From an uncultured Campylobacterales bacterium (lineage in GTDB: Bacteria > Campylobacterota > Campylobacteria > Campylobacterales > Arcobacteraceae), in NCBI GenBank assembly GCA_938084175.1, contig CALKDR010000012.1, forward strand, positions 1 to 39,696: a DNA stretch of 39,696 nucleotides, in the 5' to 3' direction. Within the stretch, counting starts at the first letter, position 1, and each line of letters starts with the position of its first letter. A program made the position numbers and the translations under genes. Below the pieces are notes generated by a model. That model was given only the letters and a program-made list of their open reading frames with translations. It made no database searches and was not told the origin of the DNA. Positions 17,788 through 26,349 of the stretch are shown here, one piece after another.

Positions 17788-18270
17788 ATGAAGAAATTGT
17801 ATATTGTAAGACATACACACAAAGCCGAAGGAAAATTAGGTCAAGATGATTATGATCGAGAGTTAAGTCAACAAGGTTTAGATGAAGCAGAAAAAATGGC
17901 GCTACAACTTGGAAGCATAATAAAAAGTACAGATTTAATTGTATCAAGTCCTGCTCATAGAACAAAACAAACAGCTGAGATCTTTGCTAAAGCATTAAAT
18001 TATGATAAGTCTATTATGTACAATGAAGTTTTATATATGGCTTTTGTAAATGAGCTTCTTGAAACAATTTCATATACATTTGATACAGTTGATAATATGG
18101 TTTTGATAGGTCATAACCCATCTTTAACAGCACTAGCTATTACATTAGTAGATTTTAGAGAGAAGTTCGAAACTGGTGGTATTATGGAAATTGAATTTGA
18201 TTGTAAGTCTTGGATTGATATATCAAAAGATAATGCTAAATTAGTTTCGTATATTCACCCAAATAAGTAG
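17788..18270 (+). CDS. SixA-like histidine phosphatase
   Basis: 160 aa, one-domain histidine phosphatase superfamily member. LYIVRHTHK at residues 4-12 holds the catalytic His9 (RHT in place of the common RHG/RHA). SSPAHRTKQTAEIF (about 53-66) has the second Arg, and LIGHNPSLTAL (about 106-116) holds the second His at 109. Length and the 'GHNP' motif fit the SixA group, which removes phosphate from histidine phosphotransfer proteins in E. coli; the physiological substrate in this lineage is unknown. A purine-rich site (AAAAGAAAAGAGA) lies before the ATG. It ends at a bidirectional terminator shared with mnmE. Confidence 0.85.
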   Translation: MKKLYIVRHTHKAEGKLGQDDYDRELSQQGLDEAEKMALQLGSIIKSTDLIVSSPAHRTKQTAEIFAKALNYDKSIMYNEVLYMAFVNELLETISYTFDTVDNMVLIGHNPSLTALAITLVDFREKFETGGIMEIEFDCKSWIDISKDNAKLVSYIHPNK

Positions 18271-18277
18271 AAAAGAT

Positions 18278-18302
18278 AAATAAAAGTCAAGTACTTTTAT
18301 TT
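18278..18302. terminator. Bidirectional terminator shared by the SixA-like gene and mnmE
   Basis: AAATAAAAGT (18278-18287), loop CAAGT, ACTTTTATTT (18293-18302): a perfect ten-base-pair stem with A/T-rich ends that act as a T tract on both strands. The mnmE stop codon (18297-18299) lies within the right arm. Confidence 0.65.
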
Positions 18303-19664
18303 ACCTAAGCAAAACTCTCCAAACATAACATCTAACATTTGATCATTTTCATAAGGTCTTGTGATATTAGAAATATTTTCTAATGCTTCGTTTATATGAT
18401 GAGCAAAAAATTCTAACTCACCACTTTCTAGTGGTCTATTTGATTCTTGAATGTGAAATAATGTTTTTTCTACTGAAGAAACTTGTCTTTTTGAAACTAA
18501 AGTCATTTCATCACTATGAGTATTTGAATCTAAAATTATTTCGATTTTTTTAATAAGTGGGTTAATATCTTCTTTTGTAGACAGTTCAATAAAGTTATTT
18601 ATTAAAGTCTTATCAAAAGTGTTATTTAAATCAGATTTATTTAAAACTTTAATTATTTCTTTTTCTTTATGTTCTTCAATTAAATCAATAATTTTTTCAT
18701 CTTCAGTATCACAAACCTTACTATTATCAAATAATGCAATAACAATATCAGCTTCTACAATTGCTTCAATTGATTTTTCAATACCAATTTGTTCAATAAC
18801 ATCACTTGCATTTCTAATACCTGCAGTATCCACAATTTTAATTATATGAGTTCCAATTTTAACAGACTCTTCAATTGTATCTCTAGTAGTACCTGCAATA
18901 TCTGAAATAATTGCTCTATCATAGTTTAGAAGCTTATTAAGTAGTGAAGACTTACCAACATTAGGCTTTCCTATAATTGCTACTTTAAAGCCTTCAATCA
19001 TTCCCTCACGTCTTTTACTAGCTTCTAATGTATTTGAAAGTTTTACAATAATTTTATTCATCTTGTTTTTAATTTGTTCAAAAATATCAGATGGTAAATC
19101 ATCTTCAGCATAATCAATTGAAACTTCTGTGTAAGCTAGCATGAATAATAAATCTTCTCTAATATCATTTACAAAACAACTTAATTCACCTTTTAGTTGA
19201 CGTGCCAATAGTTTAACAGCATCTTCACTTCTAGCTTCTATTATTTTTGCAATTGCTTCTGCTTTAGATAGATCAATTTTATTGTTTAGAAAAGCTCTTT
19301 TAGAAAATTCACCAGGTGTTGCAAATCTTGCTCCATGATTTATAGTTTCATTTACAATCATATTAGCAATAGCAACTCCACCATGACACTGGAACTCAAC
19401 TACATCTTCACCTGTAAAAGAAAAAGGTGCTTTAAAATATAAAACTAGTGCTTCATCAATAACTTCATCAGAAGTATTATATAAAGAAGATAAGCTTGCT
19501 AGTCTTGGTTGGAAATTTGTTTTTTTTGAGATTTTTTCTGCAATTTTAAGAGCATTAACTCCTGAAAGTCTAACAATAGAAATTGACCCTATTCCATTTG
19601 CCGTTGCAATTGCAACAATTGTAGCATCATCAAACAATTTATTGCTCTTTACTTCTATATTCAT
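18297..19664 (-). CDS. mnmE: tRNA modification GTPase MnmE (TrmE)
   Basis: With MnmG, adds the carboxymethylaminomethyl group to U34 of certain tRNAs. 455 aa. N-terminal folate-binding domain (DDATIVAIATANGIGSISIV...), helical domain, then an inserted G domain with GKPNVGKSSLLNKL (about 222-235), a DTAG box and NKSD (about 335-338). The C-terminus ends in FGEFCLGK, which carries the CxGK motif with the catalytic Cys. The ATG lies 26 bases inside the end of jag, so translation is probably coupled. It is the last gene of the rpmH-rnpA-yidD-yidC-jag-mnmE block, an order I recall from Helicobacter pylori. No damage visible. Confidence 0.97.
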   Translation of the reverse strand: MNIEVKSNKLFDDATIVAIATANGIGSISIVRLSGVNALKIAEKISKKTNFQPRLASLSSLYNTSDEVIDEALVLYFKAPFSFTGEDVVEFQCHGGVAIANMIVNETINHGARFATPGEFSKRAFLNNKIDLSKAEAIAKIIEARSEDAVKLLARQLKGELSCFVNDIREDLLFMLAYTEVSIDYAEDDLPSDIFEQIKNKMNKIIVKLSNTLEASKRREGMIEGFKVAIIGKPNVGKSSLLNKLLNYDRAIISDIAGTTRDTIEESVKIGTHIIKIVDTAGIRNASDVIEQIGIEKSIEAIVEADIVIALFDNSKVCDTEDEKIIDLIEEHKEKEIIKVLNKSDLNNTFDKTLINNFIELSTKEDINPLIKKIEIILDSNTHSDEMTLVSKRQVSSVEKTLFHIQESNRPLESGELEFFAHHINEALENISNITRPYENDQMLDVMFGEFCLGK

Positions 19665-20523
19665 TTACAAGTACATATTTATCGCCACGAACATTTGTTT
19701 TAACAGCTACGTATTTATTAGGAAATTCTTCTCTTAATTTTTTAAGAGCAATATGAACTAAAATACCATCTAAAGGTTTAGTTTTAAAAGTACCTTTTTC
19801 TTTTATTACTTGAATTACAGGTTCTAAGTATGCATAAATAGAAGTTTCTTGATTTTTTAAGAATTCTGCAACTTCTAATCTTAACATTAATCCATATTTT
19901 TCGTTAATCCAGTTAAATAAAATATAAGATAATGCCTTATATCTATAACCTTCTTTTCCAATTAATAAAGCACTATCAGCACCTGTAAATTCAACATATA
20001 ATGTTTCTTCATCAAAAAACTCTACTTTAATATTATCAATTTCATAACAAGTATCTTTAAATAAAAGAGTCATTCCATCTTTAATTTCATTAAGAATTTG
20101 CTCATTCTCTTTTTTTACAACAAGAGAAGATATTTCAGATTGAGAATCTTCTTCATTATAAAAATTATCGAAAATTTTGTCTTTTGAAGTATCTTTAGGA
20201 ACTTGACTTAAAATAGGTTCTTGTTTTACTTTTTTTGCATTTTTTTCTATTTCGTCATTTCTATTAGAATTTTCTATTCTTTTAGAAACATCTTCTATTT
20301 TTACATCTTTTTTTCTAAATGTTTGTGTAGTTGATTTTTTTTCGTGTGAAGAACAATTATCTTTATAGCATGCTTCAATAATTACATTTTTTTTACCAAG
20401 CCCGAGAAACCCCTTGCTTGGCTGTTGAATTACTTCAATTTCTAAATCAGTAATTGAACACTTAAAATCAGCTGCCGCTAATTCATAAACTTCTTCTAAA
20501 CATTTGGCTTCAAATTTTTTCAT
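19639..20523 (-). CDS. jag: Jag/KhpB-type RNA-binding protein
   Basis: 294 aa. The N-terminal Jag domain (about 1-50) ends in the characteristic PSKGFLGLGKKNVIIEA. A charged, low-complexity linker covers about residues 60-140. A KH domain follows (about 150-225, with the GxxG loop as LIGKEGYRYKALSYI), then a C-terminal R3H-like domain (LDGILVHIALKKLREEFPNK). In Gram-positive bacteria the homologue KhpB/EloR binds RNA with KhpA and controls cell elongation. The function in Campylobacterota is not settled, as far as I know. It lies between yidC and mnmE, overlapping mnmE by 26 bases. Confidence 0.93.
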   Translation of the reverse strand: MKKFEAKCLEEVYELAAADFKCSITDLEIEVIQQPSKGFLGLGKKNVIIEACYKDNCSSHEKKSTTQTFRKKDVKIEDVSKRIENSNRNDEIEKNAKKVKQEPILSQVPKDTSKDKIFDNFYNEEDSQSEISSLVVKKENEQILNEIKDGMTLLFKDTCYEIDNIKVEFFDEETLYVEFTGADSALLIGKEGYRYKALSYILFNWINEKYGLMLRLEVAEFLKNQETSIYAYLEPVIQVIKEKGTFKTKPLDGILVHIALKKLREEFPNKYVAVKTNVRGDKYVLVNEYRSKEQ

Positions 20524-20535
20524 TTTAAATCCCTA

Positions 20536-22155
20536 TTATTTTTCGGCTTTTTGTTTTTCTGCTCTTTTTCTTTCAAACATTTGATTTATGTAATACTGTT
20601 GTGAAATTGTAAACACGTTATTTACGAACCAATATAATGTAAGTCCTGCTGGGAACCATAAGAAGAAGAATGTGAAAATAACTGGTAATAATTGGAATAT
20701 TTTCTTTTGCATTTCATCTTGCATTGTATTTGGTGTAATTTTTTGTTGTAAGTACATTGAAGCACCCATTAAAATAGGAAGTACGAAATATGGATCCATT
20801 TCAGCTAAATCATGTACCCACCAAATCCATTCTGCACCTTTTAATTCAATTGAGTTTAATAATACTCTATAAATTGCGAAGAACACTGGAATTTGTAAAA
20901 TTAATGGTAAACATCCACCCATTGGATTAGCACCATGTTTTTTATATAATTCCATCATATGCATAGATTGTTTTTGCTTATCGTCTTTATATTTAGCTTG
21001 AATATCTTTCATTTTTGGTGCTAAATCTTTTAACTTTTGCATAGATACCATACCTTTGTATGATAAAGGATAAAGTACTAATTTAATTAAAATAGTTAAA
21101 GCAACAATTGTCCAACCCCAGTTTCCAATATAACCTTGTAAAAACTGTAATAATAAAAACATTGGTTTTGCAATAAATGTAAACCAACCATAATCAATAA
21201 CATCAGTTAATTCTTTATTTAAAGCAGCCAAATCTTTGAAGTTTTTAGGCCCTGCGTATCCTGAAAAAGTAATATTATCTTTACCATGAATAAATGCTTG
21301 AACATTTGAATCATTATCTGGCATTAATGAAACAGCTAATGTTTTTTCAAAGTTATAAATAACTGATGCATAATATCTATCAAAGTTTGAAATAAATTTG
21401 ATACCATTTAAGTTTTCAATTTTATCTAGATCACCATCTTCTATTGTAGTTAAAGTGTCATCAGCTAATTTAGCCATAAAACCATGAACTGCATACATAT
21501 CAGCTAAAACATTTGGTCTAAAACCATTTGTAATAAAGAAACTTTTTTTGTTAGTTGTACTTGCATTTAAATCATAATGTCCATCAGGATAAATTGTAAA
21601 CTTTTTAGTTAATACAGTTTCACCTAAATTTTGAGTGATTATTAATTCTTGAGTTGATGTGCTAGCATTTAATGTACTTGCACTTGCAACTGCTGCAATT
21701 TTAAAAGCTTTATCATTGATATTTCTATCTTCAAATCTTACTTCTAAAGGTCTTAATTGATTAGATTCAAAAAGTTTTATTTGTTTACCATCTTCATCAA
21801 TATACTTCTTTTCAAGTAATGTAATTTGAGCAATTCTACCAAACTTATCAATTTCAATAGTATTTTCTCTTGTTGTAATTACAGAAATAATCTCAGATGA
21901 AGCAACTGCTTTAGTTGATAAGGCATCAACTGATTTACTCATTTCAATAGGATTACCTGAAACATCTGTTGCAACCATTGTTACATCTGGTGTTGCTTTC
22001 TTTTGTACTACTTGCTCTTGCTTTGCAAGTGCTGCTTTCTCTTCTTGTTGTGGTTTTAATACTAAAAACTCATATGCTATGAAGAATACAAAAACCACTA
22101 CTGTCATTATTAGCATTCGTTTTTGCATTCCGTTATTTTGATTCATGTTGCTCAT
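20536..22155 (-). CDS. yidC: Membrane protein insertase YidC
   Basis: Inserts and folds inner-membrane proteins, alone or with SecYEG. 539 aa, Gram-negative type: an N-terminal membrane anchor (RMLIMTVVVFVFFIAYEFLV, about 13-32), a large periplasmic beta domain (about 40-320), then the conserved insertase core with helices around GNWGWTIVALTILIKLVLYP, MGGCLPLILQIPVFFAIYRV and a final SQQYYINQMFE. The conserved Arg of the hydrophilic groove lies in the LYPLSYKGM/QKLKDLAPKMK region but I have not fixed its number. It overlaps the yidD end by 23 bases, an unusually long overlap for translational coupling. Confidence 0.97.
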   Translation of the reverse strand: MSNMNQNNGMQKRMLIMTVVVFVFFIAYEFLVLKPQQEEKAALAKQEQVVQKKATPDVTMVATDVSGNPIEMSKSVDALSTKAVASSEIISVITTRENTIEIDKFGRIAQITLLEKKYIDEDGKQIKLFESNQLRPLEVRFEDRNINDKAFKIAAVASASTLNASTSTQELIITQNLGETVLTKKFTIYPDGHYDLNASTTNKKSFFITNGFRPNVLADMYAVHGFMAKLADDTLTTIEDGDLDKIENLNGIKFISNFDRYYASVIYNFEKTLAVSLMPDNDSNVQAFIHGKDNITFSGYAGPKNFKDLAALNKELTDVIDYGWFTFIAKPMFLLLQFLQGYIGNWGWTIVALTILIKLVLYPLSYKGMVSMQKLKDLAPKMKDIQAKYKDDKQKQSMHMMELYKKHGANPMGGCLPLILQIPVFFAIYRVLLNSIELKGAEWIWWVHDLAEMDPYFVLPILMGASMYLQQKITPNTMQDEMQKKIFQLLPVIFTFFFLWFPAGLTLYWFVNNVFTISQQYYINQMFERKRAEKQKAEK

Positions 22156-22480
22156 TCTTCTTTTTCCACTCCCGATTTTTAACTACAAAGTATTTGTTGT
22201 TTTCTACTGGAACATACCAGTATATTATTTTGATTTTTTCAAAATTTACATTTTGAAGCTTTTTTAACTTTATAACTGGATAATCTATACCACCAGAAAA
22301 AAGTTGATTACATTTTAATACGCGTGTTATTGTAAAGTAAATCGCCTTAAAAAACGTATTATTATCTAGTTGCCATAAGGCATATTGCGAACAAGTTGGA
22401 TAATATCTACACGATCCGAATGAAATTACACTTAAATACCTTTGATAAAACCTGATTAAGTATTTAAAAATAGTTTTCAT
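22133..22480 (-). CDS. yidD: Membrane protein insertion efficiency factor YidD
   Basis: Small amphipathic protein thought to assist YidC. 115 aa. The signature FYQRYLSVISFGSCRYYPTC (about 11-30, with the Cys residues) and the following SQYALWQL are the family core. After ITRVLKCNQLFSGGIDYPV the C-terminus extends about 40 residues beyond the usual 70-85-aa protein; it is lysine- and glutamate-rich and overlaps the yidC start by 23 bases. Its ATG overlaps the rnpA stop (ATGA). The extension could be real or a by-product of the overlap. Confidence 0.94.
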   Translation of the reverse strand: MKTIFKYLIRFYQRYLSVISFGSCRYYPTCSQYALWQLDNNTFFKAIYFTITRVLKCNQLFSGGIDYPVIKLKKLQNVNFEKIKIIYWYVPVENNKYFVVKNREWKKKNEQHESK

Positions 22481-22812
22481 TGTAGTAATTCAAGTCTTTT
22501 TAATGCAAAGTCAAAATCTTTTTTTAGTTGTAAAAAAGTTTTGTCATGTATTGTATTTTTAACAACAAAAATGTATTTACCTGATTTGATTTGATTTTCG
22601 TAAGTAGCAAATAAAGCTCGCATTCTACGTCTTGCTTTATTTCTTAAAACTGCATTTCCAACTTTCTTTGAAGTTACAAATCCAGCTTGTAATTTGTCAT
22701 TAGAACCAAAAAAAGCGATAAAAGATGACGTATGCCATCTTTTATCGCTTTTATATAGTTTGTTAAAGTCTCTTGAACTATTAAGTCGATGTCGCTTGTC
22801 TAAACAGCTAAT
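22477..22812 (-). CDS. rnpA: Ribonuclease P protein component, probable AUU start
   Basis: Protein subunit of RNase P, which matures the 5' ends of tRNAs. The minus-strand frame reads [20 protein letters not shown], and after about 24 further residues the RNA-binding hallmark [20 protein letters not shown], ending KRLELLQ before TGA (22477-22479), which overlaps the yidD ATG. No ATG, GTG or TTG exists between the upstream in-frame stop (22819-22821) and the conserved region. The only plausible initiator is ATT at 22810-22812, preceded by AAAGG at 22822-22826 (nine bases away), which would give 111 aa, close to the usual size of 110-120. That start lies 13 bases inside rpmH. The protein itself is undamaged. 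Confidence 0.88.
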   Translation of the reverse strand: MSCLDKRHRLNSSRDFNKLYKSDKRWHTSSFIAFFGSNDKLQAGFVTSKKVGNAVLRNKARRRMRALFATYENQIKSGKYIFVVKNTIHDKTFLQLKKDFDFALKRLELLQ

Positions 22813-22934
22813 CTTTTTCTACCTTTAGCTCTTCTTGCTTTAATAACTTTTCTACCGTTTTTAGTAGCCATTCTGATTCTAAAACCATGCGTTCTCTTTC
22901 TAGGAGTGTTATGTGGTTGATATGTTCTTTTCAT
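22800..22934 (-). CDS. rpmH: Large-subunit ribosomal protein bL34
   Basis: 44 aa: starts [20 protein letters not shown], contains [20 protein letters not shown] and ends RLAV, then TAG at 22800-22802. This is the complete, highly conserved bL34 sequence. A GAGG ribosome-binding site is near 22944-22949. It is first in the block with rnpA, yidD, yidC, jag and mnmE, a cluster that in many bacteria lies near the replication origin. The 3' end overlaps the proposed rnpA start by 13 bases. Confidence 0.98.
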   Translation of the reverse strand: MKRTYQPHNTPRKRTHGFRIRMATKNGRKVIKARRAKGRKRLAV

Positions 22935-22973
22935 GTTAGTTATTCCTCTGTATATTCACTAATTAAGTTGGGG

Positions 22974-22979
22974 ATTATA
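22974..22979 (-). promoter_or_regulatory. Candidate -10 box for the rpmH operon
   Basis: The minus strand reads GGTTTAACTATAATCCCC, with TATAAT 40 bases upstream of the rpmH ATG and a strong GAGGAAT site in the leader. The region between clpB and rpmH is only 73 bases, so this is the most likely promoter for the six-gene block. Confidence 0.5.
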
Positions 22980-23007
22980 GTTAAACCAAGCTTAAATATT
23001 CTTTAAT

Positions 23008-25584
23008 TTAAGATATGTTTACAACTACCTCATCGTTAATAATATCAAACTGTACTTTTGAGCCTTCTTGTATTTTATCTTCAAGAATTAAATCAGCAAG
23101 TCTATCCTCAACTATTTCGTATATTGCACGTTTAAGTGGTCTTGCTCCATAAACTGGATCAAAGCCTGCTTTAGCAACATAAGCTTTTGCATTTGATGTT
23201 AAAGAAATATAAATATCTTTTTGCTCTAATTTAACTTTTATTGTATTGAACATAATATCAACAATATTAGTAATAGCTTCAAGTCCTAGTTGTTCAAAGA
23301 TTACAATATCATCAAGCCTATTTAAAAACTCTGGTTTGAAGTATGCTTTTAAATCATCTAAAACTTCTTTTCTTCTGTCATTCTTATCATCTATTTCAAT
23401 AATCTTTGCACTTCCAATATTTGAAGTTAAAATAATAATCGTGTTTTTAAAATCAATTGTAACACCTTTATTATCTGTTAACCTTCCATCATCCAATACT
23501 TGTAATAAAATATTAAATACATCAGGATGTGCTTTTTCTATTTCATCAAATAGTATTACAGAGTATGGTTTTCTTCTTACAGATTCTGTTAATTGTCCAC
23601 CTTCATCATATCCCACATACCCTGGTGCAGCACCTATAAGTCTTGAAACGGCATGTTTCTCCATATATTCACTCATATCAAATCTAATTAATGATTTTGC
23701 ATCATCAAATAAAAATTTTGCAAGTGTTTTAGCAGCTTCTGTTTTACCAACTCCTGTAGGTCCAAGAAACATAAAAGAACCAATAGGACGTGAATCATCA
23801 CTCAATCCTGCTTTATTTCTTTTAATAGCTCTACTTATTGCTTTTAATGCTTCATCTTGCCCTACTACATCCTGTTTTAAAACTGATTCAACTTGTAATA
23901 CTTTTTGTTTTTCAGAATCCATCATTTTATTTACAGGAATTCCTGTCCATCTTGACACAATACCTGCAATTGCATCTTCATCAACAGAGTTTCTAAGAAG
24001 AGTACCTTGCTCTTGCATTCTATTCCATTTTTCTTCATTTTCTTTTATTTTTAATTCTAAAGCTGGTATTTCACCATACTCAATAGAGGCTGCTTCTTCA
24101 AATTTTGATTCTCTTTTTGCACGTTCTGCTTTTGTTTTTAGTTCATCAATTTTTGCTTTTAATTCACTTGTAGCATTAAAAGTTGCTTTTTCATTTTCAA
24201 ATCTTGTTTCTAAGTTCTGTTTTTCTTCACTTAAATTTGCAAGCTCTTTTTCAATCTCTTCTAATCTATCATCATTTTTTTTACTTTTTTCCATTTTAAG
24301 AGCTTCTTTTTCAACGTTAATAGTTTGAATTTCTCTTTTTAATGTAGAAAGTACAGTTGGTTCTGATTCTATTTGCATTTTAAGTTCAGCTGCTGCTTCA
24401 TCAATTAAGTCAATTGCTTTATCAGGTAAAAATCTATCTGTTATATATCTATTTGATAACTTTGCTGCACTTATTAATGCTGAATCATTAATAGTAACAT
24501 TGTGATGTGTTTCAAGTTTTTCTTTTATTCCTCTAAGAATTGATAAGGCTTCATTTACTGTTGGCTCATCTACATTAACAGGCTGAAATCTTCGTTGCAT
24601 TGCCGTATCTTTTTCAAAATACTTTCTATACTCTTTTAATGTTGTTGCACCAATTGTGTGTAACTCACCACGAGCTAAGCTTGGTTTTAAAATATTAGCT
24701 GCATCCATAGAGCCTTCAGAAGCCCCTGCACCTATTATTGTATGAATTTCATCAATAAATAGTATTATATTTCCAGCTTTTTTTACTTCATCTATTACTG
24801 ATTTTAATCTATCTTCAAATTCACCTCTATATTTTGCACCTGCTATTAATGCACTCATATCAAGAGATATTACTTTTTTGTTTTGTAAAGATGTTGGTAC
24901 TTGCTTTTCTACAATTCTTTGTGCAAGTCCTTCTGCAATTGCAGTTTTACCAGTTCCTGGTTCACCTAATAATATTGGATTGTTTTTTGTTTTTCTTATT
25001 AGAATTTGCATCATTCTATTAATTTGTTCATCTCTTCCAATTACTGGATCTAGTTCTCCATCAATAGCCATCTTATTTAAATCAATTCCGTATTTACCTA
25101 AAGCTTCAAGATTATCATCACTACTTGCAGAATCAATTGTACTACCTGCTCGCATAGCTTCAAGTTCTTTACTAGCTTCTCTTAAATCAATGTATTTTCC
25201 TAAAACTTCTTTTAACTCTTTTGAGTCAAAGTTTGAAATAAGCCATGTATCAATAGCTATAAACTTATCTCCAAGCTTAGTAGCTTGACCTTCCGCTTTT
25301 TCTAAACTTTGTACAACATTTCTTGATAATTTAATATTTTCTTTTGTAACTGAAGATACAGAGCTTAATTTTGCTACGTATGATTTTGCTTCAAGTTCAA
25401 TAGCCGCTTTGTCTATATTCATTTTATTTAATAATTGGTTTAAAACTGAGTTTGTATTTGTCAATAGTGCCCAAAGTAAATGTATTACTTCTACTTCTTG
25501 ATTTTTATTATGTAAGGCTAAAGCAACAGATGAGTCTATTGTTTCACTTAGTTGGTTTGTTAGTTTTTCAAATAATTTATTCAT
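23008..25584 (-). CDS. clpB: Disaggregase chaperone ClpB
   Basis: Hsp100 unfoldase that rescues aggregated proteins with DnaK. 858 aa, standard length. N-terminal Clp-repeat domain (1-150), first AAA+ module with [16 protein letters not shown] and [20 protein letters not shown], a long coiled-coil middle domain (about 400-520, [20 protein letters not shown]...), and a second AAA+ module with [20 protein letters not shown] and [26 protein letters not shown]. The middle domain separates it from ClpA, and the lack of an IGF loop separates it from ClpX/ClpA proteolytic partners. Its promoter carries a sigma-70 consensus plus CIRCE-like and HAIR-like operators, so heat-shock repression is likely. 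Confidence 0.97.
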   Translation of the reverse strand: MNKLFEKLTNQLSETIDSSVALALHNKNQEVEVIHLLWALLTNTNSVLNQLLNKMNIDKAAIELEAKSYVAKLSSVSSVTKENIKLSRNVVQSLEKAEGQATKLGDKFIAIDTWLISNFDSKELKEVLGKYIDLREASKELEAMRAGSTIDSASSDDNLEALGKYGIDLNKMAIDGELDPVIGRDEQINRMMQILIRKTKNNPILLGEPGTGKTAIAEGLAQRIVEKQVPTSLQNKKVISLDMSALIAGAKYRGEFEDRLKSVIDEVKKAGNIILFIDEIHTIIGAGASEGSMDAANILKPSLARGELHTIGATTLKEYRKYFEKDTAMQRRFQPVNVDEPTVNEALSILRGIKEKLETHHNVTINDSALISAAKLSNRYITDRFLPDKAIDLIDEAAAELKMQIESEPTVLSTLKREIQTINVEKEALKMEKSKKNDDRLEEIEKELANLSEEKQNLETRFENEKATFNATSELKAKIDELKTKAERAKRESKFEEAASIEYGEIPALELKIKENEEKWNRMQEQGTLLRNSVDEDAIAGIVSRWTGIPVNKMMDSEKQKVLQVESVLKQDVVGQDEALKAISRAIKRNKAGLSDDSRPIGSFMFLGPTGVGKTEAAKTLAKFLFDDAKSLIRFDMSEYMEKHAVSRLIGAAPGYVGYDEGGQLTESVRRKPYSVILFDEIEKAHPDVFNILLQVLDDGRLTDNKGVTIDFKNTIIILTSNIGSAKIIEIDDKNDRRKEVLDDLKAYFKPEFLNRLDDIVIFEQLGLEAITNIVDIMFNTIKVKLEQKDIYISLTSNAKAYVAKAGFDPVYGARPLKRAIYEIVEDRLADLILEDKIQEGSKVQFDIINDEVVVNIS

Positions 25585-25611
25585 TTAGCACTCCTTTGGT
25601 TTAACTGCTAA
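25585..25611. promoter_or_regulatory. Imperfect CIRCE element (HrcA operator) at clpB
   Basis: Plus strand reads TTAGCACTC-N9-AACTGCTAA. The CIRCE consensus is TTAGCACTC-N9-GAGTGCTAA: the left arm is perfect, the right arm matches 7 of 9. It abuts the clpB ATG, covers the AGGAG ribosome-binding site and lies just after the predicted transcription start, so bound HrcA would block transcription early. Confidence 0.68.
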
Positions 25612-25615
25612 TAAA

Positions 25616-25645
25616 ATTATAGCACCTTGAGTGCATCTTTGTCAA
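25616..25645 (-). promoter_or_regulatory. clpB: Sigma-70 type promoter of clpB
   Basis: On the minus strand TTGACA (25640-25645) is followed after 18 bases by TATAAT (25616-25621). Both hexamers are perfect consensus, rare in this AT-rich window where -35 boxes are otherwise poor. This is consistent with a strong promoter held down by repressors. Confidence 0.65.
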
Positions 25646-25646
25646 G
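25626..25646. promoter_or_regulatory. HAIR-like element (HspR operator) overlapping the clpB -35 box
   Basis: Plus strand CTTGAGT (25626-25632), seven bases, TGTCAAG (25640-25646). The HspR consensus is CTTGAGT-N7-ACTCAAG: left arm perfect, right arm 5 of 7, with the two mismatches explained by the TTGACA -35 hexamer embedded in it. HspR bound here would exclude RNA polymerase. No hspR gene is in the window. Confidence 0.62.
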
Positions 25647-25689
25647 TAGTTTAAAAAAGAATTTTAAAGCACCTTTTTATTAAAGATAA

Positions 25690-25695
25690 TATAAT
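25690..25695 (+). promoter_or_regulatory. Candidate -10 box for rnhB
   Basis: TATAAT at 25690-25695 within GATAATATAATATTG gives a start about 18 bases before the rnhB ATG. The gap also carries the divergent clpB control region, so heat-shock repressors might touch rnhB as well, although the operators lie 45-135 bases away. Confidence 0.4.
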
Positions 25696-25719
25696 ATTGA
25701 AAAAAAGATTGGATTATAT

Positions 25720-26286
25720 ATGTTGTGTGGTATTGATGAAGCTGGCCGAGGTCCTTTAAGCGGGCCTTTGATTGTAGCAGGTGTTAGATTAAAAAATGAA
25801 GTTAAAGAATTAAATGATTCAAAAAAATTAAGTGAAAAAAAAAGAGAAGAACTTTTTCCACTTATTATAGAAAATAGTGATTACCATATAGTATTTAAAA
25901 GTGCCAAAGAAATTGACGAAAAAGGATTAAGCTATTGTTTAAAATCTTCTATTGAAGAAATTATGCAAAATGTTGATGCAAGTGAGTATTTAATGGATGG
26001 AAATACATCTTTTGGTATAAGCACTTTACAACACAAAATAAAAGCAGATGCAACAGTTATTGAAGTAAGTGCTGCATCAATTCTTGCCAAAGTAAGTCGA
26101 GATAGATATATGTGTGAAATTGCTCCTACCTACCCAAATTATGATTTTGATAAACATAAAGGATATGGTACAAAAGCACATGTAGAAAAAATAAAAGAGT
26201 TTGGAAGATGTGAAGAGCATCGATATACTTTTAGGTTAAAAGCATTAGGCGAAGAAAAAGTAGGTATTCAAAAGAATTTATTCTAA
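25720..26286 (+). CDS. rnhB: Ribonuclease HII
   Basis: Cuts RNA in RNA-DNA hybrids and removes single ribonucleotides from DNA. 188 aa. GIDEAGRGPLSGP (residues 4-16) holds the catalytic Asp-Glu pair. LMDGNTSF contributes the third acidic residue, and ASILAKVSRDRYM with DKHKGYGTKAHVE are standard RnhB motifs. Start chosen at MLCGIDEAGRG, as homologues begin within a few residues of that motif. It is divergent from clpB. As no rnhA is seen next to rnc in this window, RnhB may be the only RNase H near these genes. Confidence 0.96.
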   Translation: MLCGIDEAGRGPLSGPLIVAGVRLKNEVKELNDSKKLSEKKREELFPLIIENSDYHIVFKSAKEIDEKGLSYCLKSSIEEIMQNVDASEYLMDGNTSFGISTLQHKIKADATVIEVSAASILAKVSRDRYMCEIAPTYPNYDFDKHKGYGTKAHVEKIKEFGRCEEHRYTFRLKALGEEKVGIQKNLF

Positions 26287-26349
26287 ATTATTATCTATTT
26301 TTTAAAAAAATTTGATAAAATATATTGATTTAAATAAAAAGGAAAACAA

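Noticed and set aside
23246-24328. A 360-codon open frame on the plus strand opposite clpB
   Set aside because: It is serine-rich and low in complexity, the typical mirror of a glutamate/lysine-rich coiled-coil gene on the other strand. There is no ribosome-binding site, and clpB fully explains the DNA.
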